A stretch of DNA of 64,000 nt. It comes from an uncultured Planctomycetaceae bacterium (GTDB lineage Bacteria > Planctomycetota > Planctomycetia > Pirellulales > Thermoguttaceae). Positions 27,211-36,381 of the stretch are shown one piece after another. The number at the start of each line of letters is the position of its first letter. Position 1 is the stretch's first letter. A program made the position numbers and the translations under genes. The stretch is taken from positions 1-64,000 of the forward strand of contig CAMJTU010000009.1 in NCBI GenBank assembly GCA_946408825.1, given 5' to 3'. The notes below the pieces were generated by a model that saw only the letters and a program-made list of their open reading frames with translations, was not told where the DNA came from and did not search any database.

Positions 27211-28611
27211 ATGATAGAGATGACGGGGCGAGCAACACTTCTTGGACTTGTAGCGATCGCGCTTGCCGGCGCGTTTGCGTTTGCGTCGGCGCGCGCGCAG
27301 ACGGAGTTTCCCAGTCAAGCAGACGCGACTCCGGCGCCGGAGACGGGCGTTTCGGAAGGCGCCGCGACACGGTTCGCGCTCATGCGGTCCGGCGTCGTTT
27401 GGGAGGGCGAGATTGTCGACCAAGGCGATTCATACTCGATTAAACTCCCCGGCGGCGGAAAGTTGGCGGCGTCAAAACTCGACGCGGTTTTTATCGGCGA
27501 CACGCGCGAAGACGTCTTTGCGTATAAAGTCAAAGAAACCCGAATGGAAGACGTCAACGAAGTTCTGGCGCTCGCCGACTGGGCGGGGCGGCGTCAACTT
27601 GGCGGCGAAGCGATCAAGCTCTTAACGGCGCGTATGGAACAATCCATAGACGACGCGGAACGTCGCGCGCTGCGGAAGAAAATCGACGAACTCGCCACAG
27701 CGGAACAGTTTCGTGCAAACGCGGCGCGCACCGTCGCGGCGCTTGAGGAGCGTCGTCGTGATTCGAACGCCGAGTCCGCGAACCTTTTGCCGACTCCAAA
27801 CGTCAAATCTCAAGACGACGCCGAACTTGACGCGTGGGGAAAAACAATTCCCGCGAGCGCTCTTGAACGATTCGGACGCAAAGCGTTGCCCGCGCTTCAG
27901 AAACGTTGCGCGACCTCCGGTTGTCACGAGCCCGGAACCCCCGGAGTTCGTTACTCCGTGCGTCCGAAGGCTTTTGGACCCGCGCAGCGACTTGCGCTTC
28001 TCTATACGTTGCGCGAGACGATTGTTTACGTCGATTTCGACAATATCGGAGCGAGTCCAATTCTGAATCACCCGACCGTGACTAATCTCCGTGGCGAACG
28101 CGTTTATCCCTTTGGAACGGATCGTTATTCGGCTCGAGATTGCGCGAACTTCGTCGATTGGCTCGAGACGCTCAAGCAAGAGCCTGCTCTCGCCGCCGCC
28201 GCGAAGGATTATCGCGCCAAACGCGGCGTAGAATCGACGCTTCGACCCGGCGCGGCGTCGCGTTACGACGTGCTCGACGTAACCCGCGACGCAGACGGCG
28301 CGCCGTCCGCAAACGCGAGCGCCGAGAATCAAGGATTTGCCGGTCTGTTCGAAGATTCCGCAGACGCGCCGCGTCCCGTCGCGCCCGTCGATCCTTCGGT
28401 TCCCGTCTTTCAGCAGGGACGACCTCGCGAAGCCGAGCGATTCCAGCCGTCCCCCTTCGACGACGTGAATTCAACCGAATCAACCCTCAGTCGCGTCGGG
28501 ATGCTTCCGCGCAAAACGTATCGCGACGATTACGACCCGGCGGTCTTTAACGATCGCTACCACGCGTCCGTCAAAGACGGATCCGACGCCGCGTCTAACC
28601 GCGTCGAATAA
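27211..28611 (+). CDS. Secreted protein with CxxxxCH motif
   Basis: A 466-residue exported protein; signal peptide with hydrophobic core LLGLVAIALAGAFAFA and likely cleavage after ARAQ. An SH3-like strand region (GVVWEGEIVDQGDSYSIKL) near 60-100 and a helical segment follow. Residues 233-239 are CATSGCH, a C-x4-C-H motif of the type found in some multihaem or haem-like secreted proteins; the canonical spacing is CxxCH, so haem attachment is uncertain. The C-terminal 150 residues are disordered, rich in Pro and Asp. It begins 12 bp after the preceding gene and is probably cotranscribed. Similar proteins are known to me only as hypothetical planctomycete proteins. Confidence 0.6.
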   Translation: MIEMTGRATLLGLVAIALAGAFAFASARAQTEFPSQADATPAPETGVSEGAATRFALMRSGVVWEGEIVDQGDSYSIKLPGGGKLAASKLDAVFIGDTREDVFAYKVKETRMEDVNEVLALADWAGRRQLGGEAIKLLTARMEQSIDDAERRALRKKIDELATAEQFRANAARTVAALEERRRDSNAESANLLPTPNVKSQDDAELDAWGKTIPASALERFGRKALPALQKRCATSGCHEPGTPGVRYSVRPKAFGPAQRLALLYTLRETIVYVDFDNIGASPILNHPTVTNLRGERVYPFGTDRYSARDCANFVDWLETLKQEPALAAAAKDYRAKRGVESTLRPGAASRYDVLDVTRDADGAPSANASAENQGFAGLFEDSADAPRPVAPVDPSVPVFQQGRPREAERFQPSPFDDVNSTESTLSRVGMLPRKTYRDDYDPAVFNDRYHASVKDGSDAASNRVE

Positions 28612-28738
28612 TTTACAGCGAACACGCGCGCGCGGAGTTTACTACGTCCGTTTAGGCGCGAGACAAAGCCCCTTTCGGCGGATCGTTTGACCATGCGGTC
28701 GACCGACCGCGCGTCGCTCGAGCGACGAGGAGTCTGTT

Positions 28739-31700
28739 ATGCGATTTATGATCAAGTCTCCCAAGTCCAATTTTCGCGTTCTATGGCGCCGCGTCGCCGT
28801 CGCGCTCGTCGCGACGACGCTTTTCGCGCTCGCGTACGGCGTCGCGTCGGCGCAACCGGGACCGCGCGGACCCCTTGGTCCTCCTCCCGGACCGCGACCG
28901 GGGCGCGGCGAGGTCAAACGGGTTCCCTCAGAACGCTATTACGCCGGGACGGCGTTGATTGAATCGGGACAGTTCTCGAGCGCGATTCGATTCTATAACT
29001 CCGAAATTAAAGACGCCGTAAAGATCGGACCGAGTCTGTGGATCGATTCGATCTGCTATTACGCGATGCTGGGCGAAACGTACTATCAGGCGGGCGACCT
29101 CGATTCCGCGCTGAAAAACTTCAACTCGAGCCTCACGCTCGCGATGGCGTTTCCAAACTGGATGGCGAAAGTTACGTACGTCGAAGGCGTTTCAGGACGC
29201 GAAAAGGGCGCGACCCCGTGGGGCGTCTCGCGCCGCGCTACGCCGATTGGCGTTTTTCCCTCCAAAGCGACGATCATTATCGGAGAAGGGGAAACGCAGG
29301 CGACGCGTCAGCTTGGAATCGTCGCGGAACAGCACGCGATGGCGATCGATCCGATTGAAATTCTGCGATGCATCGCGCTTTCGATTCGGCGCCGCGTCGA
29401 CATTATCGGACCGCTCGCGCCCTATGATCCGATGAGTACGGAAATCCTCGAGACGTTCCGAACGCGCGCCGTCGCTCCGAACCATTGGTCGATCGTTTTT
29501 CTAGACGTTATTTGGGGATTGGCGCTCGAAGAATGCGACAAGACGCAATCTGCGGTCAAAGCGCTCAACGAAGCGCTGCTGGCGATGGGACGGTTCGACC
29601 ACCAGCTCACGGGCGACGCGCTCCTTGAACTCGGGCACATCTTTCTAAAGGTCGACAAGGTGCGCGAAGCCGCTCAGTGCTATTACGAGGCGGCGCATTC
29701 GGCGTGGCAGTTTGGCGACCGTCTGCTTCTCGAAGAGGCGTTGCGGCGATATTCCAACTGCTCTAAGGCGCTGCGCGGCGGCGCGGCGGATCCCGCGCTT
29801 GTGGGCGCGTACCGCTGGTCGAAGACGCAGCGAGGCTGCGTGCTGCTTCAAACGTCTCTCGCGCTTGAACTTCTCGAGGATATGATCTATTCCGGAAGAA
29901 TCCCGCAGGCTAAAAGCGGACTCAGCGCGTTGCAGGCGTCGATGCGCGGCGAAGTGCGCAATACGATTCACGCCGACCGCTGGAATTATCTCCACGCGCT
30001 CTTCCTCTACGCGACGGGCGAAACAGAGCGAGGGGACGAGGCGCTCGCGCTCGTCGTCGAGGGCGCGAAAGTTCGTTCGACGTGGGCGCGGCAACTCGGA
30101 AAGCTCGACGCCTTTGTTCAGCGCGGACTGACCGCTAACGGCGCGCTTACGCCGCGAAACGCCGCCGACCTCTATGAATACCTACTTCGCGAGCCGACCG
30201 TCGTCGACTGGGCGGTCAATCCGACGGAGTCGTTGTCGATCCAGATGATCGCGCCGCTTGCGTCGTATGAGCGTCAGTTCCAGCTGCTCCTCGACCGCGA
30301 TCTAAAAGACAAGGCGTTTGAAGTCTCGGAGCGCATTCGTCGCGAACGCTTTTTCTCGACGCAAACTTACGGCGGACGTCTCGTTTCGCTCCGTTATATC
30401 ATGACGGCGGACGATTTGCTTACGACTCCGTCGCTCCGCGCCGCGCGTGAAACGCTCGCTTTCGCCTATCCGAATTTTGAAGAAACGATGAAGGCGACCG
30501 CCTCCGTTATGGAATTCCTCAACGGGATTCCGACTGTTCCTACGGATCGCGACGACGCGAAACGGCAGGAAGCGCTCTTTGCCGACCTTGCGAAAATTGC
30601 CGTTAATCAAGAGGCGATGCTGCACTTCATCGCGGCGGGACGCGTCCGAATCCCGTACGTCTTCCCGCCCGTCTATTCGGTCGAAGAGGTTCAGAAGCGT
30701 CTGCCCGCCGACACGGCGATTCTGTCCTTCATTGAGGCCGAGGGGGAAATCTACGGCTTCATGATCGGCAAGGAGAATCTTGACGCTTGGCGAATCGGCG
30801 CGAGCGACCAAGTCGCCGCCGCCGTCGCGACGTTCCTCAAGACGATCGGCAACTCAGACGGTTCGCGTTACGTCGAAAACGAACAACTCAACGACGAACT
30901 CTGGAAAGCGCAGGGCGCGAGACTTCGCGAAATCTTACTCGGCGCCTCCGACGTCGAGGCGGATCGTTTCAACATCGTCTTTTCAAAGCTTGTCGTGACG
31001 CCCGACTCGTCGATATGGTATCTCCCGTTCGAGGCGCTCTGTCTTCCGAAGGCCGCGTCTACCGCAGCCGACGAGGAAAACGAAGGCGACGGCGAGGAAA
31101 ACCCCGAATCTGAGACCGAAACCGACGGCTCCGACGGTTCCGACGATTTGGGCGACGAGGCGACGGACGAAGAGAAAGAAGAGGCGGAAAGGAAAGCGCG
31201 CGAAGAGCAGTATAACGATCTCGACGCCGGCTACTATGACGACGAAGCGGAAGACGCCGACGTCTCCGCCGTCGCCGAAATTCTCGCCGACGAGGACGAG
31301 GAGAACGAGAGCGACGGCGAAACGCCAGACCCCGCGACTGAATCCGCCGACGAGCCCGAGCAGACGGACGAATCCGCGGACGTCGAGGAAACTCCGACCG
31401 AGACGGCTCCGACGAAGCGAATGAGTCGTAACGCGCGTGAAAAGGCGGCGCTTAAGGCGTTTGAAGACACGCTTATGCCGATGATCGCCGCGCAAGATTT
31501 TACGATTCGGTATTCCGCGACTGTTTCTCTCGCGCTTCCGAACGCCGTCGGACGCAGCGCGTTTGTCGGCACGACGCTCATTTGGGGGCAGACGTTCCCG
31601 AAAGAGCCGGCCGAGCGTATCGAAGCCGCCGTCGAGCGTTTCTCACGCGCCATTTCTAAGACCGAAGCGACGACGGCTGAAAATATGCGCGCGATTCCCG

Positions 31701-32887
31701 GCTCCCTTTACGCCGCGCGATTGCGACGTTTGGTCGTTTGGGAAGAGGTTCTCGCGGACAAATGGAATTGGTCGCCCGTCGTTCTCGGAAACCGACCTCG
31801 TCCGGGCAACAGCGTTTCCGCATGGATCGAGTCGCCGTGGGGCGCTCCGAGACTGATCGTTATGCCGGCGCTCCGGACTCCCGCTGAAAACTCCCTTAAA
31901 GGCGGCGGGATCGGCGCGGAACTCGCGCTGGCGGTCCTCGCGATGCAAGCGAGCGGCGCCGACACGATGCTGCTGAGTCGTTGGCGAACGGGCGGTCGCT
32001 CCGCGTACGATCTTACGCAGGATTTCGTAAAGAACTACGAAAACGAACCCGCCGCCGACGCGTGGAAGAACGCCGTCTTGTCGCTCATGGCGCGCGACGT
32101 CATACCTGACGAGGAGCCGCGCCTCAAGAAACTCGGACGCTCGGAAGAAATTCCGAAATACTCCGCGCCTTTCTGGTGGGCGGGCTACATGCTTATCGAC
32201 TCGGGCGAAGCGGTCGAAGAGGATCGACTCGAAGAATTCGACGTGGAAGCCGTTAAGAAGGGCGAAGAAGAAAACGCGCTCCTTGAAAGCGATAAAGACG
32301 CCGAAAAGAAGTCTGACGATTCCGAGAACGAACTCGACGGTATTCTTGATCCCTCGGACGAAGAGGACGAAGGCGACCGAGCCGTTTTCGTCGAGCCGAA
32401 GAAATCGGACGACGACGACGCGCCGTTCGCGTCGGCGCCTAAATCGATTACCGACGAAGATCTTGCCGCGCAGGACGAGGAAGGCGACGATTTCTTTGCG
32501 ATCGACTCGCCCGAAGACGCCGAAGTTCCTGATCCAGAGGACGTCGCGCCCGACGAAGACGATCCTGACGCCGCGATCGACGAGGAACCCGACCCCAAGG
32601 CCGATTCTAAGACGTCGTCTAAAACAGAGCCGAAGTCCGGCGCGAAAAGCGACTCTAAAGCGTCGACCGAGCCTGAACCGAAGTCTGGCGCGAAAAGCGA
32701 GCCTAAAGCGTCGTCTAAGTCCGAACCGAAGTCCGACGCGAAAAGCGAGCCTAAAACGTCGACGAAGTCCGAATCCGCTCCTAAGGCCGGGACTTCCGCC
32801 GATTCTAAAGAGGACGGCAAATCGAACGCGAAAGATTCCGGGAAGAGTTCTGGGCGTCTTTCCATTAAAGGAAAGGGCGGAAAATAG
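28739..32887 (+). CDS. Large secreted TPR and CHAT-like domain protein
   Basis: A 1382-residue protein with a signal peptide (VAVALVATTLFALAYGVASA) and Pro/Gly-rich linker. TPR-like helices run from about residue 65 to 400 (YYAGTALIESGQFSSAIRFY, LGETYYQAGDLDSALKNF). An acidic insert near 780-900 splits the C-terminal half. The part from about 900 to 1165 resembles a CHAT caspase-like domain (GGGIGAELALAVLAMQASGA and TMLLSRWRTGG). The expected catalytic His and Cys are not evident; PALRTPAENS stands where the usual A-C-x-T-G lies. The tail is Lys/Ser/Glu/Pro repeats. GAGGAG seven bases before the ATG fixes the start. Role unknown; a scaffold is more likely than a protease. Confidence 0.7.
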   Translation: MRFMIKSPKSNFRVLWRRVAVALVATTLFALAYGVASAQPGPRGPLGPPPGPRPGRGEVKRVPSERYYAGTALIESGQFSSAIRFYNSEIKDAVKIGPSLWIDSICYYAMLGETYYQAGDLDSALKNFNSSLTLAMAFPNWMAKVTYVEGVSGREKGATPWGVSRRATPIGVFPSKATIIIGEGETQATRQLGIVAEQHAMAIDPIEILRCIALSIRRRVDIIGPLAPYDPMSTEILETFRTRAVAPNHWSIVFLDVIWGLALEECDKTQSAVKALNEALLAMGRFDHQLTGDALLELGHIFLKVDKVREAAQCYYEAAHSAWQFGDRLLLEEALRRYSNCSKALRGGAADPALVGAYRWSKTQRGCVLLQTSLALELLEDMIYSGRIPQAKSGLSALQASMRGEVRNTIHADRWNYLHALFLYATGETERGDEALALVVEGAKVRSTWARQLGKLDAFVQRGLTANGALTPRNAADLYEYLLREPTVVDWAVNPTESLSIQMIAPLASYERQFQLLLDRDLKDKAFEVSERIRRERFFSTQTYGGRLVSLRYIMTADDLLTTPSLRAARETLAFAYPNFEETMKATASVMEFLNGIPTVPTDRDDAKRQEALFADLAKIAVNQEAMLHFIAAGRVRIPYVFPPVYSVEEVQKRLPADTAILSFIEAEGEIYGFMIGKENLDAWRIGASDQVAAAVATFLKTIGNSDGSRYVENEQLNDELWKAQGARLREILLGASDVEADRFNIVFSKLVVTPDSSIWYLPFEALCLPKAASTAADEENEGDGEENPESETETDGSDGSDDLGDEATDEEKEEAERKAREEQYNDLDAGYYDDEAEDADVSAVAEILADEDEENESDGETPDPATESADEPEQTDESADVEETPTETAPTKRMSRNAREKAALKAFEDTLMPMIAAQDFTIRYSATVSLALPNAVGRSAFVGTTLIWGQTFPKEPAERIEAAVERFSRAISKTEATTAENMRAIPGSLYAARLRRLVVWEEVLADKWNWSPVVLGNRPRPGNSVSAWIESPWGAPRLIVMPALRTPAENSLKGGGIGAELALAVLAMQASGADTMLLSRWRTGGRSAYDLTQDFVKNYENEPAADAWKNAVLSLMARDVIPDEEPRLKKLGRSEEIPKYSAPFWWAGYMLIDSGEAVEEDRLEEFDVEAVKKGEEENALLESDKDAEKKSDDSENELDGILDPSDEEDEGDRAVFVEPKKSDDDDAPFASAPKSITDEDLAAQDEEGDDFFAIDSPEDAEVPDPEDVAPDEDDPDAAIDEEPDPKADSKTSSKTEPKSGAKSDSKASTEPEPKSGAKSEPKASSKSEPKSDAKSEPKTSTKSESAPKAGTSADSKEDGKSNAKDSGKSSGRLSIKGKGGK

Positions 32888-32924
32888 TCGCGACGGGGAA
32901 CGCCGCCGCCGCGTTTGACAAAAG

Positions 32925-32972
32925 AACGACCGAAAGAGGGGAATATCCTTCCTTTTTCGGTCGTTTTTTTTT
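32925..32972 (+). terminator. Strong rho-independent terminator of the CHAT-like gene
   Basis: AACGACCGAAA (32925-32935) pairs perfectly with TTTCGGTCGTT (32955-32965), followed by a run of T to about 32972. Confidence 0.85.
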
Positions 32973-32979
32973 CTATTTG

Positions 32980-33008
32980 TTGACGCGGCTGTTTTTTGGC
33001 GGTACGAT
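32980..33008 (+). promoter_or_regulatory. Putative promoter of the Hsp70 gene
   Basis: TTGACG (32980-32985) and TACGAT (33003-33008) with a 17-base spacer lie just after the terminator, leaving a leader of about 115 bases. No CIRCE-type repeat was seen. Confidence 0.5.
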
Positions 33009-33128
33009 ATATGGGTACGTTAGGGAATTTCGGTTGTTCAGCGCGTCGCGTTCGAACCCGCGAATTCTTAAGACCGCGCCAGATCGCGCCTTTTACGCCA
33101 TATCAGTTTACGACAGAGCGAGCATAAT

Positions 33129-34703
33129 ATGGAATTTTTACCGGGCAACACCGTAGGTATCGACTTAGGAACGACGTTCTCGACGTTGGCGATCGTCAAC
33201 GAAGAAGGCGAACCGACACCGATTCCAAACGAAGACGACGACGTCGAAACGGCAAGTATCATTCTTCTTGCGGAGAGCAAGCACGTTATCGTCGGACCAA
33301 ACCGCAGTCGCGCGGCGATGGAAGATCCTTCGAACGTTATCGAACGTATCAAACGTCAGATGGGATCCGTCGGGTATCACCGCACCTTCGACGGTCAGGA
33401 AATCACCCCGGAATTCGTCTCTTCTCTGATTCTTCGCAAACTCAAGCAGGACTGCGAAAACAAGATTGGTCCGATTGCGAACGCCGTTATCACGGTTCCT
33501 TATTACTTCAACGACACGCGCCGTAAATCGACGCAGGACGCGGGGCGAATCGCGGGCTTGAACGTCGTGAGCATCATCAACGAGCCGACGGCGGCCGCGC
33601 TGACCTACGCGTGGCATCGCGGCGAACTTGGGCGCACGGAAAGTACGAAGTCGCGCCGCATCCTGATCTACGACCTCGGGGGCGGCACCTTTGACTCGAC
33701 CGTCGTCGAATATTCCGGCAACAACTTCCACGTCATTTCGACCGACGGCGACGTTAAGCTCGGCGGCGTCGACTGGAACGACCGCCTCGCGGATTACGTT
33801 TGCGAAAAGTTCATCGAGAAGCATGGCGTAAACCTTCACCAGTTCCCGAAAACGATGCAGATTCTCCGCAACGACTGCGACGTCGCGAAAATCCAACTCA
33901 CGACGCGCGAGCAGACGTCGATCTCCTGCCGTCACGAAGGACAGTCTGTTTCCGTCCCGATTTCGCGTCAGTTGTTTGAAGAACTTACCTTCGACCTTCT
34001 CCAGCGTACCGCCGACACGACGGAATACGTTATTCAGAACGCGAACATGAAGTTCTCCGACCTCGACGCGATCGTCATGATCGGCGGTTCGACGCTCATG
34101 CCGCAAGTCGCGGTCATGCTCGAAAAGCTCACCGGCGTCAAGCCGTATCGCAGCCCCGACCTCGACCCGCACACCGCAGTCGCGCGCGGCGCCGCGATTC
34201 ACGCCGCGATTCTCGAAGCCCAGTATAACGAAGCGAACACGCTGAGCGATCGCGTTAAAAAATTGCTCGAAAACGTTCGCGAAGAAGACGTCAACTCGCA
34301 CGGGCTCGGAATCGTCGCGACGGATCCTAAGACGAAGGAAATCGTCAACTACATCATGATTCCGCGCAATACGACGCTCCCGTTCTCTCTCTCTAAGACG
34401 TTCCAAACGAATAAAGAGGGACAAACGCGCGTAAGCGTCCAGGTTCTGGAAGGAGACGCGCCGGATCCGAACGCTTGTTCGTTCCTCGGCAAATGCCGTA
34501 TCACCGATCTTCCGCCCAATCTCCCGAAAGGCACGCCGGTCGAGGTGACCTACGCGTTCGACAAATCTGGACGTATCTCCGTTTCCGCACGTGAAAAACT
34601 CACGAATAAGGAAGCGAAGATCGACATCGAGCGTCGCGGCGTTCTCACCGAAGAACAGGTCGAGAAGTTCATTCGACTCGCGGACGAATACTCGATCGAG
34701 TGA
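33129..34703 (+). CDS. Hsp70-family (DnaK-like) chaperone without C-terminal lid
   Basis: An ATP-dependent Hsp70-type chaperone or actin-fold ATPase, 524 residues. The nucleotide-binding domain has the phosphate 1 motif GIDLGTTFS (10-18), INEPTAAALTYA near 150-161, phosphate 2 DLGGGTFD (182-189) and the adenosine motif MIGGSTLMPQV. A substrate-binding beta domain follows (about 390-500: IPRNTTLPFSLSKTF, VSVQVLEGDA). DnaK is about 640 residues; here the helical lid and the acidic C-terminus are missing, and the protein stops soon after GVLTEEQVEKFI. This is therefore an accessory Hsp70 rather than the housekeeping DnaK. It lies between the CHAT-like and DUF1573 genes. The ribosome binding site is weak. 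Confidence 0.88.
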   Translation: MEFLPGNTVGIDLGTTFSTLAIVNEEGEPTPIPNEDDDVETASIILLAESKHVIVGPNRSRAAMEDPSNVIERIKRQMGSVGYHRTFDGQEITPEFVSSLILRKLKQDCENKIGPIANAVITVPYYFNDTRRKSTQDAGRIAGLNVVSIINEPTAAALTYAWHRGELGRTESTKSRRILIYDLGGGTFDSTVVEYSGNNFHVISTDGDVKLGGVDWNDRLADYVCEKFIEKHGVNLHQFPKTMQILRNDCDVAKIQLTTREQTSISCRHEGQSVSVPISRQLFEELTFDLLQRTADTTEYVIQNANMKFSDLDAIVMIGGSTLMPQVAVMLEKLTGVKPYRSPDLDPHTAVARGAAIHAAILEAQYNEANTLSDRVKKLLENVREEDVNSHGLGIVATDPKTKEIVNYIMIPRNTTLPFSLSKTFQTNKEGQTRVSVQVLEGDAPDPNACSFLGKCRITDLPPNLPKGTPVEVTYAFDKSGRISVSAREKLTNKEAKIDIERRGVLTEEQVEKFIRLADEYSIE

Positions 34704-34733
34704 TTGTAGACGTTGTGATTTTCTAGATTCTAA

Positions 34734-34766
34734 GCTCTGCGGCGGGAGTCCGTCGCAGAGCGTTTT
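34734..34766 (+). terminator. Terminator after the Hsp70 gene
   Basis: GCTCTGCG (34734-34741) pairs perfectly with CGCAGAGC (34754-34761), followed by GTTTT. Confidence 0.7.
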
Positions 34767-34792
34767 CCGCGTTATTGGCTTAAAGGCGACTC

Positions 34793-36070
34793 ATGCGCGT
34801 TATCCTTTCATCTGTTGTTCTCGGACTTCTCCTCGGCGCCGTCGTCGGATTCGGGGTTGGAAAATTCCATGCGGCGCAGTTCCCGTGGAACGTCGAACTT
34901 GAAAATCGAGCGAACGATTTATTCGCCGAAGCCGACCAGGCGCCGGCGGACGCCGCCGATCCTGCGAACGTCTCCGACTCGAACGGTAAAAAGACTCCTC
35001 GCGCCAAGGTCGGGGAAGACTCTTTCGATTTCGGCATTATCGAGAAGAATCCGTCGACAGAGAAGGGCGAGCATCCCTTCTACATTGAAAACGTCGGCGA
35101 CGGCGATCTTGAACTCGCCGAAGGCGCGAAAGGCTGTTTCTGCACGTCCTTTACGATTTCGAAGAAGACGCTCAAACCGGGCGAAAAGGCGACCGTTCTC
35201 TTCAAGTGGGACGGCGCGCGTTCCGGCGGCGTTTTCAACCAGGGCGTTATGATTCTCACGAACGACCCGAACAACAAGGAGATCGTCTTTTCCGTCAGGG
35301 GACTCTATACGTCTCCCGTCATTGCGATTCCGAGCGAACTTGCGTTTAACAACGCGAACTCGACGAGCGAAACGACGAGAACCTTCCGTCTCTTTGGCTT
35401 CGAGCATGACGAAAACGGAAACCCCTTCGAACTTGCCGTCGAGAACGCCGAACTTTCCGACCCTGAGCGTTTTACGGTCGAGATAACGAAGGATTCCGTC
35501 GAGAACATGACGGAGGAGGAGAAGAACAACAAACTGGTCCACCTCGCGACGAGCGTTTATAACGGTTCCGTGACGATGAAGGCCGGCATGACGCAGGGCG
35601 CGTTCCGAGAACTTTTGCGTCTGCGCGTGAACAGTCCCAAGACGCCGATCGTCGAGGTCCCGATTCACGGTTCCGTGATGAGCCATGAGATCAAGGTTCT
35701 CGGACCTCTCTTTGACGACAAAACAAGCGGAACGCTCCGGATCGACAACGTCGAGAAGAACAAGGGCGCGAAGACCAACCTCCGGCTCCTTGTCTTCGAG
35801 CCGATTCCGGTCAACAAGGACACGGTCTTTGTCAAGAGCGTTCGTCCCGACTGGATCAAGGTCGATTTTACATATCCTGACGAGGAACTGCAGCGCGTTT
35901 CTAAGATTCGCCAGATTGAAGCGAATATTTCGATTCCCCCCGGATCTCCCGAGGGCGCGTTTATGGGGCCGGGCAAAGACCAGTTTGGCGAGATCGTCTT
36001 CCAGGTCGGCGTCGATGAGGAAAACGCCCAGACGGTCGTCGTTCCCGTGCGTTTTGCGATCGTGCAATGA
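34793..36070 (+). CDS. DUF1573 domain-containing exported protein
   Basis: A 425-residue protein anchored by an N-terminal membrane helix (VILSSVVLGLLLGAVVGFGVG) and otherwise outside the cytoplasm. Residues about 70-170 match DUF1573, an immunoglobulin-like ASH/MSP-type domain common in Planctomycetota and Bacteroidota: FDFGIIEKNPSTEKGEHPFY, then the cysteine segment GCFCTSF and LKPGEKATVLFKWD. A second and third beta-sandwich region follow to the end. The function is unknown; such domains act as structural or binding modules. The gene follows the Hsp70 gene behind a terminator, so it probably has its own promoter, which I could not place. Confidence 0.85.
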   Translation: MRVILSSVVLGLLLGAVVGFGVGKFHAAQFPWNVELENRANDLFAEADQAPADAADPANVSDSNGKKTPRAKVGEDSFDFGIIEKNPSTEKGEHPFYIENVGDGDLELAEGAKGCFCTSFTISKKTLKPGEKATVLFKWDGARSGGVFNQGVMILTNDPNNKEIVFSVRGLYTSPVIAIPSELAFNNANSTSETTRTFRLFGFEHDENGNPFELAVENAELSDPERFTVEITKDSVENMTEEEKNNKLVHLATSVYNGSVTMKAGMTQGAFRELLRLRVNSPKTPIVEVPIHGSVMSHEIKVLGPLFDDKTSGTLRIDNVEKNKGAKTNLRLLVFEPIPVNKDTVFVKSVRPDWIKVDFTYPDEELQRVSKIRQIEANISIPPGSPEGAFMGPGKDQFGEIVFQVGVDEENAQTVVVPVRFAIVQ

Positions 36071-36381
36071 TTTGATCGATTCGCGATTTTAGTATTTCTC
36101 TAAGGCCGGACGTCGCTAGACGTTCCGGTCTTTTTTTGCGCTCGGTCGACCGTCGAGCGTCCACAGTTATGATTTTTCTGCCAAACCGTGGAACGTTTTT
36201 TTCGTAAAAATACGGGAAAACAAGCGGGTTTAGGCTTTTTTTACGCGACGACAAGAGTAAAATATCGGGCGCGTTTACGTCGTATTTTGGGCTGCGCTTG
36301 AAAGGGCCCGGATTTGAAACATTTTAATAATGCGTCGCAGTTAATTCGGCGCGACGCGTTAGCGTTTCTAGGTGTTTAATT
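36071..36381 (+). other. Intergenic region upstream of rpsA
   Basis: 311 bases. It contains the terminator of the DUF1573 gene and, from about 36150 on, A+T-rich DNA that should hold the rpsA promoter. No convincing hexamer pair or RNA gene was recognised. Confidence 0.45.
36104..36137 (+). terminator. Terminator of the DUF1573 gene
   Basis: A CCGGA-CGTC stem (36106-36114) pairs with GACG-TTCCGG (36119-36128) across a GCTA loop with one bulge, followed by TC and seven T. Confidence 0.75.
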
